Assembly: GCA_963920525.1 (NCBI GenBank)
Contig: OY986437.1
Span: 93,334,213 to 93,398,212, forward strand
Direction of reading: 5' to 3'
DNA length: 64,000 nucleotides
Source: Dichetophora obliterata
Taxonomy: Eukaryota; Arthropoda; Insecta; Diptera; Sciomyzidae
Numbering within the stretch: the first letter of the stretch is position 1; every line of letters begins with the position of its first letter. The translations under genes and the position numbers were made by a program. Below, piece by piece: positions 20,836-33,591 of the stretch. The notes under the pieces were generated by a model. That model saw only the letters and a program-made list of their open reading frames with translations, did no database searches and was not told where the DNA came from.

Positions 20836-22120
20836 TTGGGGTTGGAATTAGTTTTAAAGGTTTTCTAAGAGATGGCGTAACTATCAATAGATCGCATCGG
20901 GCACACCTGTGACTATATTTATTTCAAAGCACATTGTCTAAGCTTCATTTTTCAGTATGTGTCATTCCACTGAAGTGTAAACAACATATATTTTTTCTCT
21001 GTGAACATGTCGACTTTCGTTCCAACAAAACGCAATTTGCGGGAAGGTTTACTTTTGTGCTTCCATTTGAAGAAAAAAGCGGTTGAAGCACAACGCACGC
21101 TTACTGAGGCTTACGGGGACTATGCTCCATCGATTTCTACTTGTGAGTACTGGTTCCGTCGGTTTAAAAGTGGTGATTTTGATACGGAAGACAAAGAGCG
21201 TCCGGGCCAGCCGAAAAAGTTTGAAGATGAGGAATTGGAGGCTTTGCTCGATGAAGACCCGTGTCAAACCCTTCAAGAATTGTCAGAATCATTGGGAGTC
21301 GACTTATCAACGGTCGGCAAACGCTAGAAGGCCATGGGAATGATTCAAAAGCAAGGAAATTGGGTGCCGTACCAGTTGAAGCCGAGAGACGTTGAACAGC
21401 GCTTTTGCATGTGCGAACAACTGCTTCAACGGCATAAAAGGAAGAGTTTTTTGCATCGTATTGTCACTGGCGATGAAAAGTGGATCCATTACGATAATCC
21501 TAAGCGAAAAAAATCGTGGGGACCACCCGGCCATGCATCAACATCGAGGGCCAAGCCGAATATTCATGGCGCCAAGCTTATGCTGTGTATTTGGTGGGAT
21601 CAGAAGGGTGTCGTGTACTATGAGCTGCTAAAACCTAACGAAACCATCACTGGGGAACGCTACCAACAACAATTGATGCAATTGAGCCGAGCATTAAAGG
21701 TTAAACGGCCGGAATATGCCAAAAGACACGACAAAGTGGTTTTTCAACATGACAACGCACGGCCACATGTTGCAAGAACCGTCAAGGAAACGTTGGAGGC
21801 GCTGAATTGGGATGTGCTACCCCACCCGCCTTATAGCCCAGACATAGCCCCTTCCGACTACCACCTATTCAGATCGATGACGCATGGCTTGGCTGAGCAG
21901 CGCTTCACTTCTTACGAGGATACCAAAAAATGGGTCGATTCGTGGATTGCCTCAAAAGACGAATCGTTCTTCCGGCGCGGAATCCATATGCTGCCAGAAA
22001 GATGGGAAAATGTTGTAGCTAACGATGGACAATACTTTGAATAATATACATTGTACCGTTGTTTCTAAATAAATGCTCAAAAACCGAAAAAAAACCTTTA
22101 AAATTAATTCCAACCCCCAA
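20836..22120 (+). mobile_element. Mellifera-type mariner, copy 1, full length
   Basis: 1,285 bp with inverted ends TTGGGGTTGGAATTAG and TTGGGGGTTGGAATTA extending about 28 bp, flanked by TA on both sides (20834-20835 and 22121-22122). It carries one transposase reading frame broken only by a single stop. A close copy lies inverted at 48887-50179. Confidence 0.95.
21007..22044 (+). pseudogene. Mariner transposase (345 codons) with one amber stop
   Basis: Length is that of a complete mariner transposase: 345 codons from ATG 21007 to TAA 22042-22044. The N-terminal helix-turn-helix region runs through YWFRRFKSGDFDTEDKERPG, then a second helix-turn-helix. The catalytic domain has the three Asp in VTGDEKWIHYDN, VVFQHDNARPH and YSPDIAPSDYHLF, with 34 residues between the last two (DD34D). 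The sole visible defect is TAG at 21325-21327, between VGKR and KAMG; the other copy has TTG (Leu) there. The stop falls between the DNA-binding and catalytic parts, so catalysis is lost unless readthrough occurs. Confidence 0.95.
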
Positions 22121-22122
22121 TA

Positions 22123-25100
22123 TTTATATTTTTAAGCATCATAATTCAAAATTTTTTATGTGATTATTTATAATTGTTTATGATTGTTACGCGTGGAGGA
22201 AATAAAAAATAAATTTAATAAATCCAAAAACAGCAGAAATACTTGCTTCAAAATTTAAATTTTTGAATTAATGTTTTTCTTTTTTTAAGGCAAAAGTATT
22301 CTTTGATTACCTCGTTCTACTGAGACATTAAACAATTTTGAAGAAATGCGAATACTTTTTATGGTCAAAATAACATATTTTTATAAGTTAAATTGATAAA
22401 AAACAGTTACCCCCTGAGGATCAAAAAGGATACTTCAGGGAAAAACAAGGTAGCTAAATTTTTCCGACTGCTAAAAACCCTTTAGTTATTTTCGGTTACT
22501 TTAATTTAATTAGGTAACTTATGTATTATGATATTAAACACTTTTTATCTTTTTTACGTAGCTTTTATTCGATGACAATCTAAGAATGGAGGGCAATTTA
22601 AGAAAATGTTATCCTAACGTTAAATTTTGGAACATAATTAAAACTTTAAACCATATTTTACAATAATTCATAAAAATTTACGAGCATAACTAAGCACATT
22701 TTTGAATATGCGGCATTCTACCAAAAGTTATAATTTTTTTGATAAACTGCATTACAAGCGTAACCAAGGACATAAATTAAATCAACACAGAATAAATCCG
22801 CTAGCATAACAAAAAACAAAACGAAACAACAATATGAAAAATTTTGGAAAACCTAGAATAAAAACAATCCTTGAAGGGAAAATAAAACTCGCGAGTGAGG
22901 ATATTAAAAGGGTCACTTTACAAGACTTACGCAGGACTATTAAAAGAAAACAAGACAAAAATATATAAAAAATCATAAAAAAATGCACACAGGAAATGAA
23001 ACGCTTTACAAAGATATGCCGGGAAAGAAAGGCGAGCAGGCAAGCGATCCAGAAGTGGGCAAACTAGGTCGTGTGGTGGGTGTTGTAAAAACTGCTGCTT
23101 GTGTTTGCCAACATAATCGCTGAAAAATTAAGTTTGAAATTGCTTTTTAAATTAGCTGCTTAAAAGGATATGAATGGTGGCCAAAGCATTGACAAGACAA
23201 ACATAGTGCTGAGGAAAGATTCAAAACAATTGTGGCTTAAAAAAAAGAAGAAAAAAATCATCATTATATTTGATTTGCAACTCGTGCTCAATTGAGAGAA
23301 ACAAACCAACCCACACAAATATTCAAAATTAACTCAACCATCCTTACAGGCGGGATTATGTAAAGCTTAGCATTTTTAAGTGGGCGCGAAAAGGATATTT
23401 TTGTAAATTTCTAAAAATCACCACAAAATAGGGGAAAAAAATAAGACAAAAAATTCCAAGGAAATATAAAGAAAATAAGCAAAATTTTAAGGATATTACA
23501 AGTGTATTAAATGAACGTGACCCGGAAACTAAGCCGAAAACTCAAAAAGGGTGCTTGCAGGATACGCTCCAAAAAGGACTTGGTAATTGAGAAGTCGCGT
23601 TGGTGCCACAAACAATGCGCACTCTTTCAGAAGGATAATAAAAAAATCAAATAAGAAAAAAAAACATAAACGGTAAGTTATGGGCCACCCCTCAACCGTG
23701 GTTGAAAAAAATCCTGCTATTGTTAAGCATATTTCTAAGTAGCATTTAAATAAAATAAATAATAAGGATATCACAGAGAGACGACTTCGTTTTCCTGCTA
23801 ATCACGTTAGCTTTGGTTGTGAAGAGATATCCCAAAGTTTGGACAAAAAAAAAAACCAAAAATAAATAAAAGTAAGGTTTAAAAATACAAAAAAAAAATA
23901 TTTTTAAGTATCCCAATTCATGATATTGGTAGCCCACGTTCATTCAGAGCTACTTTAAAACGACGTGCTCATTACATGAATATATTTAATGAGCCATCTC
24001 GTCAAGGATAATGATGAATTGTTGTATTGAGCTTAGGATGGCGAAAGAGTGCGTTATAGAATCAACAATAGACCACCTCTATAGAATACATGTCAAAAAT
24101 TAAGACTGCGTAATCCTTGAATTGTCTGCGGCTATCATTCGAGTCTTTGTAACAGCCTTCCTAACATCATTAATAAGGTTTTTTTTTCCCTTTTTAATCG
24201 TCCTTATTTTCACTTAATAACCAAATATTATGCAAATCTGATATTTTAACAGACGCTCCTCTGAAAGTCTTTTCAAGTGGTCAAACCCCCACTGTTTTAC
24301 TCTTCATGCTCCATTTATTCTGCCTTTAAAAATATGTAAGCCCAAAGAAAATGAAAACCTCCAAACCTCAAAGTCATCTCTAATGAAAGCACGTGCGTGG
24401 CTTGCATAGCAATGACATTCGAAAATATATGGCATCATCGTGCTGCATATTATCCAATATCTTTGCTGCGCCTTCCTTCAAAGGGTACTATTTCTCACGT
24501 GCACTTTTTTCTGCGGAGACTATAATCGAAATCGTGTTTAGTTCACAAAAAATACTAACAACATGGTACTTAATTGCTTTGTTAAATTGACAGCGAAATT
24601 AGTTCAGAGCCAGTGAGGTGAAGTGCATGTAGAATATTAATTGAACGTATCCTTCTTGCAACGGACATTTTTATGAATGGTGTTTAGGAGTCATTTATTT
24701 TTATAGATAACAAAAAAACTTCAAGGCATTATGCATGGAAAAAAACCACTCACGCAAAAAAATGCACTTTAATTATTTTCGTGTAATTTTTAAGATATCT
24801 TTTAAACAGAAATTTTTTTCCAATAAAAATTTGCTTAAAAAAACTTTGCAGCTTCAAAAACAAGTGTTTCAAAAAACGCATTTAAAATTCTGTTGCATAT
24901 TAAATATGTGAGATCAAATGATATGAGTTGTAGAAAGTTTTGCAATGCTCGCTCGGGTTAGAGAGCTTTAAACATTAACATTCATATTTTCCGTTCTGTT
25001 AAACGAAAGAATTTAGTTTGACCTATTCTGCGTAATCTGTTATTCTGCTATGAATCATAAAAGAACCTGCTTATAAAATATCTGTTACAATTAGTATTCT

Positions 25101-26030
25101 CTGTTTCAAACTGATTTTATAAATCAGATAGCAAAAACTCTGACTTTTCAGCATATATTTTTAATTTATCATTTGTTGTCGTTTTTATTTTGTATTAATT
25201 CTGCACAAATATCTTTGAGATAAATTCTAAACTCTTTAATTTTGAATTAAATTTCTTTTACTTTTCAAAAAATTACTTGACATTAACACCTGTAGCACTC
25301 TTTAAATTATTTTTGTTTTTCGGTGAGTATCAACACCAGGGTTGCAACTCAAAAAAAAATTTAAGCCACCCACCTATTATAGAAAATCGGCGAAATTGAA
25401 CAAAAAACTACCAAAGCAAAATAAAGATTTAATACTCTTTTCAGAATACTGTAAAAATGTTTGTTAAACAATCATAAATAAAAATACACATATTTTATTT
25501 TAAGCCCGAAAATTTAACTTATTTATTTTATTTAAAAAACTTAAATTCTTAAATACTAGGTGTAGCAGTTGCTTAGCAAATGCGTAAGCTGGCTTCATAA
25601 GTTGGTTCGTTGAAGATGCATTTAAGTTGGGTTGCTCCAATTAACTTTTCTCAAAACTGTAAAAGTAAAGATATTACGTTATGTTTTTCTAAAAAAAATG
25701 TATATGTAACGTTTTGTCATTTTTAGCGACCTGAGCGTAATGAATAAACTTACCCGATCTAATAAACATTAAATTTTCTTAATTCATGGCGTTTTTCAAC
25801 CCACCCCTTCTTGACATTTATTGTTTTATGGCGATCATAAGAAAAAGCTGGTTCGATAAAAAATTCTCTAATACTACAAACCCTGGAGAATGCTACATGT
25901 GGCATTCCTAATGGCATATTTCAACAAGCTATATACCATACAAATCCATGCATTATATTTTAAGTTACTTTTCTTTCTGTACTTAGAACATTTACAATTA
26001 GAAAAAGAAATGGTTTCATAGAAAGTGTGT
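22123..26030. other. Anonymous DNA, possibly single-copy
   Basis: Nearly 4 kb with no supported gene or repeated family member. The only open frames are short and low-complexity, for example 22988-22782 and 23943-23746 on the minus strand, both rich in F, L and C. No terminal repeats, tRNA-like boxes or transposase motifs were seen. It may be intron or intergenic DNA. Confidence 0.45.
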
Positions 26031-26175
26031 ATTAGGGTGGTCCTTATCTTATAAATTGTTGAGCATCCAATTTTTTTGTTCCTTAGCGTCTAGAAATAAG
26101 TCCCTAACTTTTTTTTTTGCAACAACAATAACACGTGCCGCTCGGAGCTTGAAGTTTACACAGAAGCAATGCAAC
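26031..26175 (+). repeat. Fragment related to the inverted arms at 13.9/20.6 kb
   Basis: It begins TTAGGGTGGTCCTTATC and later carries ACACGTGCCGCTCGGAGCTT. Both resemble, in order and spacing, the outer edge (GTGGTCCTTG) and the ACGTGCCGCATGCGATCTT segment of the arm at 13928. It looks like one end of another member of that family. Confidence 0.5.
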
Positions 26176-26185
26176 TGAATGAGCA

Positions 26186-26560
26186 TTAGGGTGTATCGAA
26201 TCAAATTTTTTTCGAATTTCACTTTCTTAGGGATCTCAAAACTTGCATAGTGTGGTCCAGATCTCCCAAAAAAAATTTAGGGAAAAAGGATGTATTTCCC
26301 TTCTGCAAGGACAAAGTTGTTTTTGTTTGAGAAAATAGTAAAAAAATAACGATCATAAAATGCTTTGTTTTTTTTAAGAAAAACTACATACGTCTTAAAG
26401 CAAAAGTAAATATAGACTTTGACTAACAATATCTTCTCAAACGAGATGCCACTCTGGATTTTTAACCATAGTTTCATAAATAACTGTTGTAAAAAATTCT
26501 TATCAAAAAGATCATGATCTTGCAGATTTCGCAGACATATGAGATCTTTCATATGTCTCG
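26186..26560. repeat. Interspersed repeat, copy 1
   Basis: Directly repeated at 63001-63280. Shared blocks include TTAGGGYGTRTCGAA at the start, TCTCAAAA-TTGCATAG, GTGGTC-AGAT, CTCCCAAAAAAAATT, CTGCAAGGACAAAGTTGT, AAAATGCTTTG, AACTACAT and GACTAACAATATC. No coding capacity; the minus-strand open frame over it is not conserved between copies. Confidence 0.7.
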
Positions 26561-27410
26561 ACTATCTCGAAGTCGTTATGATTTTCAAAAAAGGGCCTTA
26601 AAACAAACTTTAATGTTATTTTTCAACAGAAAAAAAAAGACTAACTCTTAAAAACTAATTTTTATTGTAGGAAAAAAAAACAATTATTTAATAAATGCTA
26701 TTTTTCAATTTTTATTTTTCAGTCAAAAATAAAAGTCAGTTTCGGATTTTTATTTTTTCTGTCTGGTAAAAAAATCATTTGCGGACTTTTATTTTTTTTT
26801 TTGTTGGAAATAAAAATCCTTTATGTGTAATATCTTTAGTATTGTAGCTTAATTAATTTTTTTGTTAAATTTGTGTAAATTGTATTGTATATTTTTCCTC
26901 CATAAAATTGTTTTCTCTGGAAAGCTCTAAAAAATCCACGGGCAACATTTCCATGAAATAGTCTTTAAAAATTAACTAAGACAGCATAAGAAAAATAGGC
27001 TTGTGTGTTGTGTATAAAGATTTTTTAGAGGTTATCGGAAAAAAACAATTATTTGGAGGGAAAAATATACAACATAGTTTACACAAGTTTAAAAAACATT
27101 AATTTAACTACAATATTAAAGAAATTACACAAAAAGGATTTTTATTTCCAACAAAAAAAAAATAAAACTCCGCAAATAATTTCTCAAAAGACAAAAAAAA
27201 TAAAAGTCCGAAACTGATTTTTATTTTTTGACTGAAAAATAAAAGCTGAAATATAACAGTTATATTTGATTTTATTTATTATTTTTAGCCCCAAAATAGA
27301 ATTCACATTCTAATAGTTTAATGTAAATTTTTTTTCTGTTGAAAAATAACAATTAAAATTGGACTTTTTTACAAAAAGTCGCAAAATAACTATTTCAAAT
27401 TTACTTTTTC
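26560..27410. mobile_element. Long foldback element
   Basis: Two arms of about 370 bp in inverted orientation, about 26590-26935 and 27035-27372, separated by about 100 bp. Paired blocks include TTATTTTTCAACAGAAAAAA, TTTTATTTTTCAGTCAAAAA, CAGTTTCGGA, TTATTTGCGGA, GTTGGAAATAAAAATCCTTT and TGTATATTTTTCCTCC. No transposase. The terminal boundaries are gradual, so the edges given are approximate. Confidence 0.75.
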
Positions 27411-27439
27411 GATGTTCACGGTTCCTGCTTTTTAGTTTT

Positions 27440-27720
27440 AAGTTTCTTAGTAACCCCATCTTCTACTTAAAGGAAATTTACTGCCAAAATTTCAGCTTAA
27501 TCAGCCTAAATGTTTTGGTGATATAGCATTTTTATTGATTTGTGGGCAGTAAAAGGGGTTTAGCAAAAAAATTTATCATACTATTACATTGTCACCAGAC
27601 TTACATATGTAAGCTAAATTTCAGCTTAATCGGATAGCAACAAGAGTTTGAAAAATGCTTTACAAATTTTGACGGACATACGAACGAAGCAAGTTATATA
27701 AAAGCTTATAAGAAAAATGA
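27440..27720 (-). repeat. Relic related to the Helitron flank family
   Basis: It shares TTTTATTGATTTGTGGGC-GTAAAAG, TGCCAAAATTTCAGCT-AATC and ACGAACGAAGCAAG-like words with the Helitron at 54625-56114 and with 58340-59150. Orientation follows the Helitron. No ends are preserved. Confidence 0.5.
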
Positions 27721-28012
27721 TTTCTTTAAAATAAAATCACAGTCTTAGAATTCATTAATTAAAAGAAACATAAATTAATTTAGCTACAAAAAATTGTCAT
27801 TCCAAACAAAATTAAAAAAATCGGTTTTAGCTAACCAAAAGTAGTGAATATCAGTATAATTTTTTTACCATTTCTAAAGCCAGCGTTATACATATATTCT
27901 TGTCGGTTCTCACGAACAGTTAGTGTTCATTTTCTACAAATTCCGCTTCTCTTTCCCTTTAAGTGCAAACACGTGTCACCTTGGTTTCCATAAGTGAATT
28001 TGAGGGAAAAAT

Positions 28013-28860
28013 TTGAAGGAAAATCGTTTTGACGTTGGTCCAAGAACTAAAAAGAAAAGACGTCTTCAAAAAACTCAATTTGAAGACTTTCCTGAACTAC
28101 CAGTGACCCAACAAAAAAATAACCCTAAATTCATAATTGTTGCTTCTAAAAACAGTTCTAAGCCACTTGTGGACTACTCATGTTTCGCCGTACATAGAGC
28201 GCTTAATCAAATAAGCAAAGAGATAATTACTATTTCAAACTTAAGAGACGGTAACCTCTTATTATTTGTCAATACTAAAGAAATCACAGCAAAATTCTTA
28301 AAAACAACGGAATTGCCAGGTATTTGCGAAATAACGTGTAACTTACATGAATCCCTAAATTCAATCAAAGTCACGGTATTTGCTCCCTGTCTTAACTATA
28401 TGCCTGAGCAAGAAATTGTAGAAGAATTGAAGTCTCAGAATGTCACTTCTGTTTATAAATTTACGAAAACTATTGAAGGTAAAACTAAATCTAGTGGATT
28501 GGTTTTATTGACGTTTGATTTACATATATAATCTTCCTGAAAAAATTGATATTTCATGGCACACTGTTAAAATCCGTGAGTATATTCCAAACCCTATGAG
28601 GTGTTAATGATGTCAACGTCTTGGCCATACAATTAATTATTGTAAGAATGACCCTAGCTGTGTAAACTGTAATCTCCCCACCTCACTCTCCTATAGCCTG
28701 CACCAGGACAAAGTGCACTAATTGTGACGAAGGGCATGCTGCTTCTTCAAGAGAATGCTCGGTTTATCAACAGCAAAGAGAGACTCTTAAAATAAAAACA
28801 AAAAAAAAAAATGCACAATGAGAGAAGCAAGAACCATCTATCGCTTCAGTGCACTTTTTT
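28013..28860 (+). pseudogene. LINE ORF1 (gag-like) with CCHC knuckles
   Basis: A 172-codon frame (28013-28531) starts at TTG; no in-frame ATG precedes it and a TGA lies just upstream, so the original start is lost. It begins with a basic patch (RTKKKRRLQK) and continues as the RRM/PRE_C2HC-like region typical of jockey- and I-type ORF1. After a frameshift near 28530, another frame gives IPNPMRC then RCQRLGHTINYCKNDPSCVNC, and later KCTNCDEGHAASSRECSVYQ. These are two or three zinc knuckles of the kind that bind element RNA. A TAA falls inside the first knuckle (C-stop-RCQRLGH). The region 27900-28012 upstream may be its 5' UTR. Confidence 0.75.
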
Positions 28861-28974
28861 CTTCTCTTCTTCATCTTTCGCAGCAGTAGCTGCCTCTTCG
28901 TCAATTAAAAAAAACACTAAAACAATAACAACAATATTTCTGATAAATCAAATTCATCTACAATAAATCCTTTT

Positions 28975-30018
28975 CTTGACTCCACTGAGAGTTCTCTTTT
29001 TGATAAATTACCACATAATCTAATTTTATTTAAACTTAAATTAATGGGATTTCCACAATATTTTGTAAACTGGATCAAATCGTATTTGATGGAGCGATCT
29101 TATCAAATACGGTTCCGAGGCCTGTTGTCTTCTGAATCTGTTGCAGAATCGGGTGTTCTTCAAGGAAGCCACCTGGGCCCACTTCTGTTTATTTTGGCAA
29201 TTAAAGATGTTACCCACGTCATTAAACACTCTCATTTGCTTATTTATGCAGATGATATGAAAATATACAGAACAATTGATTCTAATGACAATTCAGACCT
29301 GCTCCAGTCAGACTTGAACTCCTGTGAGGTTTGGTGTTCTAAAAATAACATGTTTTTAAATCCAGATAAATGCCATACTATGACCTTTTCGCGTAAAAGG
29401 AACAATTTTATTTTTGATTACAAAATTAAAGATACTGAAATTGTCGTTTAACATGCATATTGAAAGAATTTGTAAAAAAGCGTCTTCTATACTTGGTTTT
29501 ATAAAACGGTGGGCCAAAGAGTTTGATAGCTTAATAACAACTACAACTCTGTATTATTCAATCGTGCGTCCTCACTTGGAGTACGCAAGTCAAGTATGGT
29601 CCCCACATTACAATGTGCATGTTGATCGTATAGAAAGAATTCAAAAACGTTTTGTTCGGTTTGCTCTAAGAGGCTTGAGTGGAACTGACACATTTAACCT
29701 TCCTCCATATGAGGATCGTTTAAAATTATTAAAGATGCAATCTTTAAGTGAGAGAAGAAAATCTGCTGTTATCTTCTACTTACACCAACTCATAACTGGT
29801 GTATTCGACTCTCCAGAGCTTCTTTCTTTTATAAATTTTAACACTAACCGTAGAAGCAGTAGAAACTCTAACAACTTGATTTATTTACCATTTAGTAGAA
29901 CAAATTATATGTTAACTGCTCCATTAAATCGCATGAGTACCTTTGTTAACAACTGTAACGTGTTTGATGTTAACTTGTCGAAAGGTCAACTCAAAAGTAG
30001 ATTGAAAACTAATGTATG
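28975..30018 (+). pseudogene. CR1/jockey-group LINE RT, internally deleted
   Basis: This follows the ORF1 relic directly, so the endonuclease and first half of the RT have been deleted (joint between about 28860 and 28990, entering at FDKLPHNLILFKLKLMGFP). RT motifs are GVLQGSHLGPLLF and YADDMKIY. The frame stops at 29451 and resumes from 29414 with LSFNMHIERICKKASSILGFIKRWAKEF, a short deletion near the usual LGV-D box. The C-terminal 200 residues then run open to 30017-30019. It is close in plan to the 5228-6415 protein (LGFIKRWAKEF, LPPYE-RL-LL) but clearly a different family. The 3' UTR reaches about 30200. Confidence 0.85.
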
Positions 30019-30234
30019 ATTAGATCTATGTAAACGCATGGTTAGTTGTTATGTCTTGTGTTGTCCCTGAGCCCAACCCATATTATGGTGGGTAAATTTT
30101 TCTCCCTTTTGGTTTTTTATTGGACCACTTTTATCGATATCTTTGAGTTATTTTAATGATATTGGATTGGTTCTTAAAATGATCTATTGCGGAGAAAGTG
30201 TGAAAAAGCTGTAGTAGCTGAACTCTATTGTTAT

Positions 30235-33200
30235 TGCATGTATACTTAGAGGCACTAAAATTGAAAACATTATATTATCGGAGAATCTTATGGTACTTAA
30301 TGACGGTTCCCCACTCATTTCTCATCCCACAACACGTTTACTCATATTGATTTAACTCTCGTTTCTACACAACTTAGCCTTAGGTGTCGATGGAAAATTA
30401 TTGAAAATCTTTACGGAAGTGATCATTTTCCGATCATAACAGACATCACAAACAACCTTAATTTTGAGAGAGCGTAGTTAATTCCAAAATATCTTTCTGA
30501 TCGTGCAGATTGGTCACTATTTCAAATGTCTGGTAACAATAAGTTTAACAACTGGCCTTTTATAAATGCTCATCATGAGGCTGCCAAAATTACAAAGATT
30601 ATCAGATCAGATCAGCGGCCAACATTGCCATACCCCAAACAAAACCTAGTTTTCGTAGAGCATACACCTATTGGTGGAGTCACGAATTAAATGATCTTCG
30701 TATAGAAAAACAGCGCCATATGGCAAGTCTATAAGCGCTGTAGATCGTTGATTAATTTAATAGCCTAGAAAAAAGCAAATGCTTATTTAAGAAAATCAAT
30801 TATAGCAGCTAAACGCAAAAACCTCGAAGTATTTACATCAAAAATTTCGCCCCTTTCATCACCAAAAAAAATATTGGCTGATATAAAATCTCTCACTGGG
30901 ATCCCAAATACACCCATTAAATCTATCAAGCTAAATCAATCTTTAATAACTTCTTCAGATGCAATAGCTGAAGATTTTGCTTACAATTGGTCTAACTATT
31001 CGAACGATTCTAATTTCCCTTACGAATTCCCTTACTCCAATAAGTACGAAACGTTAAATAGGCCTTACCAAAATAACAATATAAATTCTTTACACAACAA
31101 CTTAGGGGCTAATTTCACTTTAATGGAACTAGAGGTAGCTCTTTAGTATAGCAAGGGTAAATCCCCGGGTAAAGACCGTTATATCATACCCTATGCTAAA
31201 AAGGAACTTCTAGATTTGTATAACTCTCCAAAGTTTTTGAAAAAATGTTGGTCAAGAGAATAATGTGGTTCATTACAAAAAATAATTTTATAAGACATAC
31301 TCAAGTGGAATTTAAAAGCAAACATGGCACGTTGGACGCATTGTTGCATCTCCAGCATTTCGTGGCGGATAGTCTCTCGACCAAAAATCATGTTATGGTT
31401 TTGGTAACTGACTTCGAGAGAGCATTCGAGCGGGTTGGCGCTCACTCGGTGTTGGAGCAACTTGGTAACTGGGGCGTGGGTCCCAAGGTCCTAAATATTA
31501 TAAATGCCTTCATGATCGGGCGCAAACTGCCCGTCAAAATCAATACTGTTCTGTCTGAATCTCTCCCAATATGCAACGGTGTACTGCGGGGATCTCCCCT
31601 GACCATCGTACTATTCATAATTTCCTCTGAGGAGATTAACAAGATAGCATTAAAACACAAAAATATTAATTTATCCGTTTATGCTGATGATGTCATTATA
31701 TTTACTAAAATTAAAGATAATCCTATTGAAAAAGATACTTTTTTAAAAATTCTGCTAGATATAAAAAAATGGGGATTATGGTCGAGTACAACTCTCTCTA
31801 TCGATAAATGTAAAACTTTGCACATTTTTAAAAAACGCTATCGTAATTTAAATAATCTTAACTTCAACAATATTGTTATTGATTGTGTTAGTAATTCAAA
31901 GATGCTTGGCATAATTTTTGATAAAAAATTTACTTTCAGGCAATATTGCTCTAGCCTTAAAAAAAGCCTCATAAATAGATTGAATATAATAAGATTCTTA
32001 TGTTCTAAGCATTCTTTAATACACATTAATACTTTACTTAAGGTCACAAGATCTCTTTTGCTTGCTAAAATTGATTCCGCGCTTCCAATATTTGGTTGGT
32101 GCGCAAACTCGAACGTCAAACTGTTAGATGCTCCATATCATGCGGCGGTTCATCGCAGCATAAATGCGTTTCCTACGTCACCAACAAAGTGTGTGTTAGC
32201 TGAAGCAGGAAAACTGAAGCGACTTGGAAACTAATACCATAACTAATATATATAAATAACAAAATTCTTCATGATGATTTCATCAGTGCTGGACGCCATA
32301 AACGCAAGTATAAACTTATATCTACGGTGCGTCGATGTGCTACATTTGTTAAACAACTGGACATTGTTCCCTCTCTTAACTGCAATAAGATATCAGGCCA
32401 ACCCTATTGGTTATTGAAAGAATCTTCTTTCATTACAACTTTGAAACTACACAGAAAAACTACTACTAGCAACTCCATGAATCAACAGCTCTTCCTTGAG
32501 CAACTAGAACAATATACTCACAATAACTGGAAAATGCTTTACACGGACGGTTCCAAGTCCACCACAACAGGGCAAGTTTGTGATATGCTCTGACAGCCTG
32601 GCCACCATCGATGCCATACAAAATATATACAATAACAACCATATCGTGAGTAAGATAAGGGCACTTTGTATTCGAAATCAGGATAAAGCTAAGATTTTTT
32701 GGGTCCCAGGTCACATTGGAATAATGGGTAACTTGCTAGCAGATGAAGCAGCTAGAGTTGCCACTAAATCACCTTGTTTTACTTTCTACACATATGAAGA
32801 TAAAGATTTACACAGAGTTATCAGAAATTATGTACGCAATCAGAAATTATTTGCTTGGTCTTCTTTTAACCACCTCTACACCAGCTTCAACTCCAACTGC
32901 ATCAAAATTTTGTATTAAAATAGTGTTACAAGTAAACAAACTAAACTCTTTGTCCATTTCAGAATCGGTCACACCAAGCTAACGCATAAGCATCTTCTTT
33001 TGTGTAATCAACAACAAAGATGTCCTCTCTGAGGAGATTCCATATCTCTCGATTACCTACTCAACATTTGTCCTTCAATTGCGAGCATAAGAAAAGATAT
33101 CTTTAGCACGTTTCTAATTTTGTTTTTATCTATGTCATGGCAGAAAAATTCTATCTTATGCTGAACTATGACGCGAAAAATGGCGGGCAATCCTGACAGT
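30235..33200 (+). pseudogene. I-type LINE ORF2: endonuclease, RT and RNase H remnant
   Basis: Homology starts inside an APE-type endonuclease; the frame reads to YGSDHFPII (about 30410-30440), which holds the catalytic Asp-His. A linker with several stops follows (30480-30870). The RT starts near 31150 (SPGKDRYIIPYAK) and continues as a 329-codon frame, 31245-32234, with LVTDFERAFERVG, NGVLRGSPLTIVLF and VYADDVIIF. RNase H is at 32540-32760: YTDGSKST, then in another frame CSDSLATIDAIQ and WVPGHIGIMGNLLADEAARVA, keeping Asp residues in all blocks. A Cys-rich tail (RIGHTKLTH-HLLLC, CPLCEE) reaches about 33060. An RNase H after the RT places it in the I group. There are multiple frameshifts, and the 5' half is missing. 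Confidence 0.88.
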
Positions 33201-33591
33201 CGAACAACATAGCGAAATTTGAAAGCGTTGAAAAAAAAGATACTTGAGAAAGGTAACAAAATGTTAATTATTCTTACAGGATGAACCAAACTTTATGATT
33301 TTCATTTTTTTATAATTTCAAAGAGTTTTATTTGGAAAAAACCTAACAAATAACCAGAACCCGATTTGCATAAAAACTACCACATTTGGTAGAATAATTC
33401 AACCAAGGCAGCAAAGCTGATCACATATTTTTTTTGTGTGGAAATTTGAGCGATTGAGCGCAAAAACAAAATGGGTTGCATAATTTTAGGCACGCATTTA
33501 TTAACATCAGAAACGCTAAAAATGGAAAAAATTACACACTGTAGAGACAGACGTCAAAGAGACAGACACACAAAAACGCCGAGAAACGTAA

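Noticed and set aside
22782..23943. Hydrophobic minus-strand frames that look like membrane proteins
   Set aside because: F/L/Y/C-rich translation is expected from AT-rich DNA in this frame. There is no continuity, start context or splice support.
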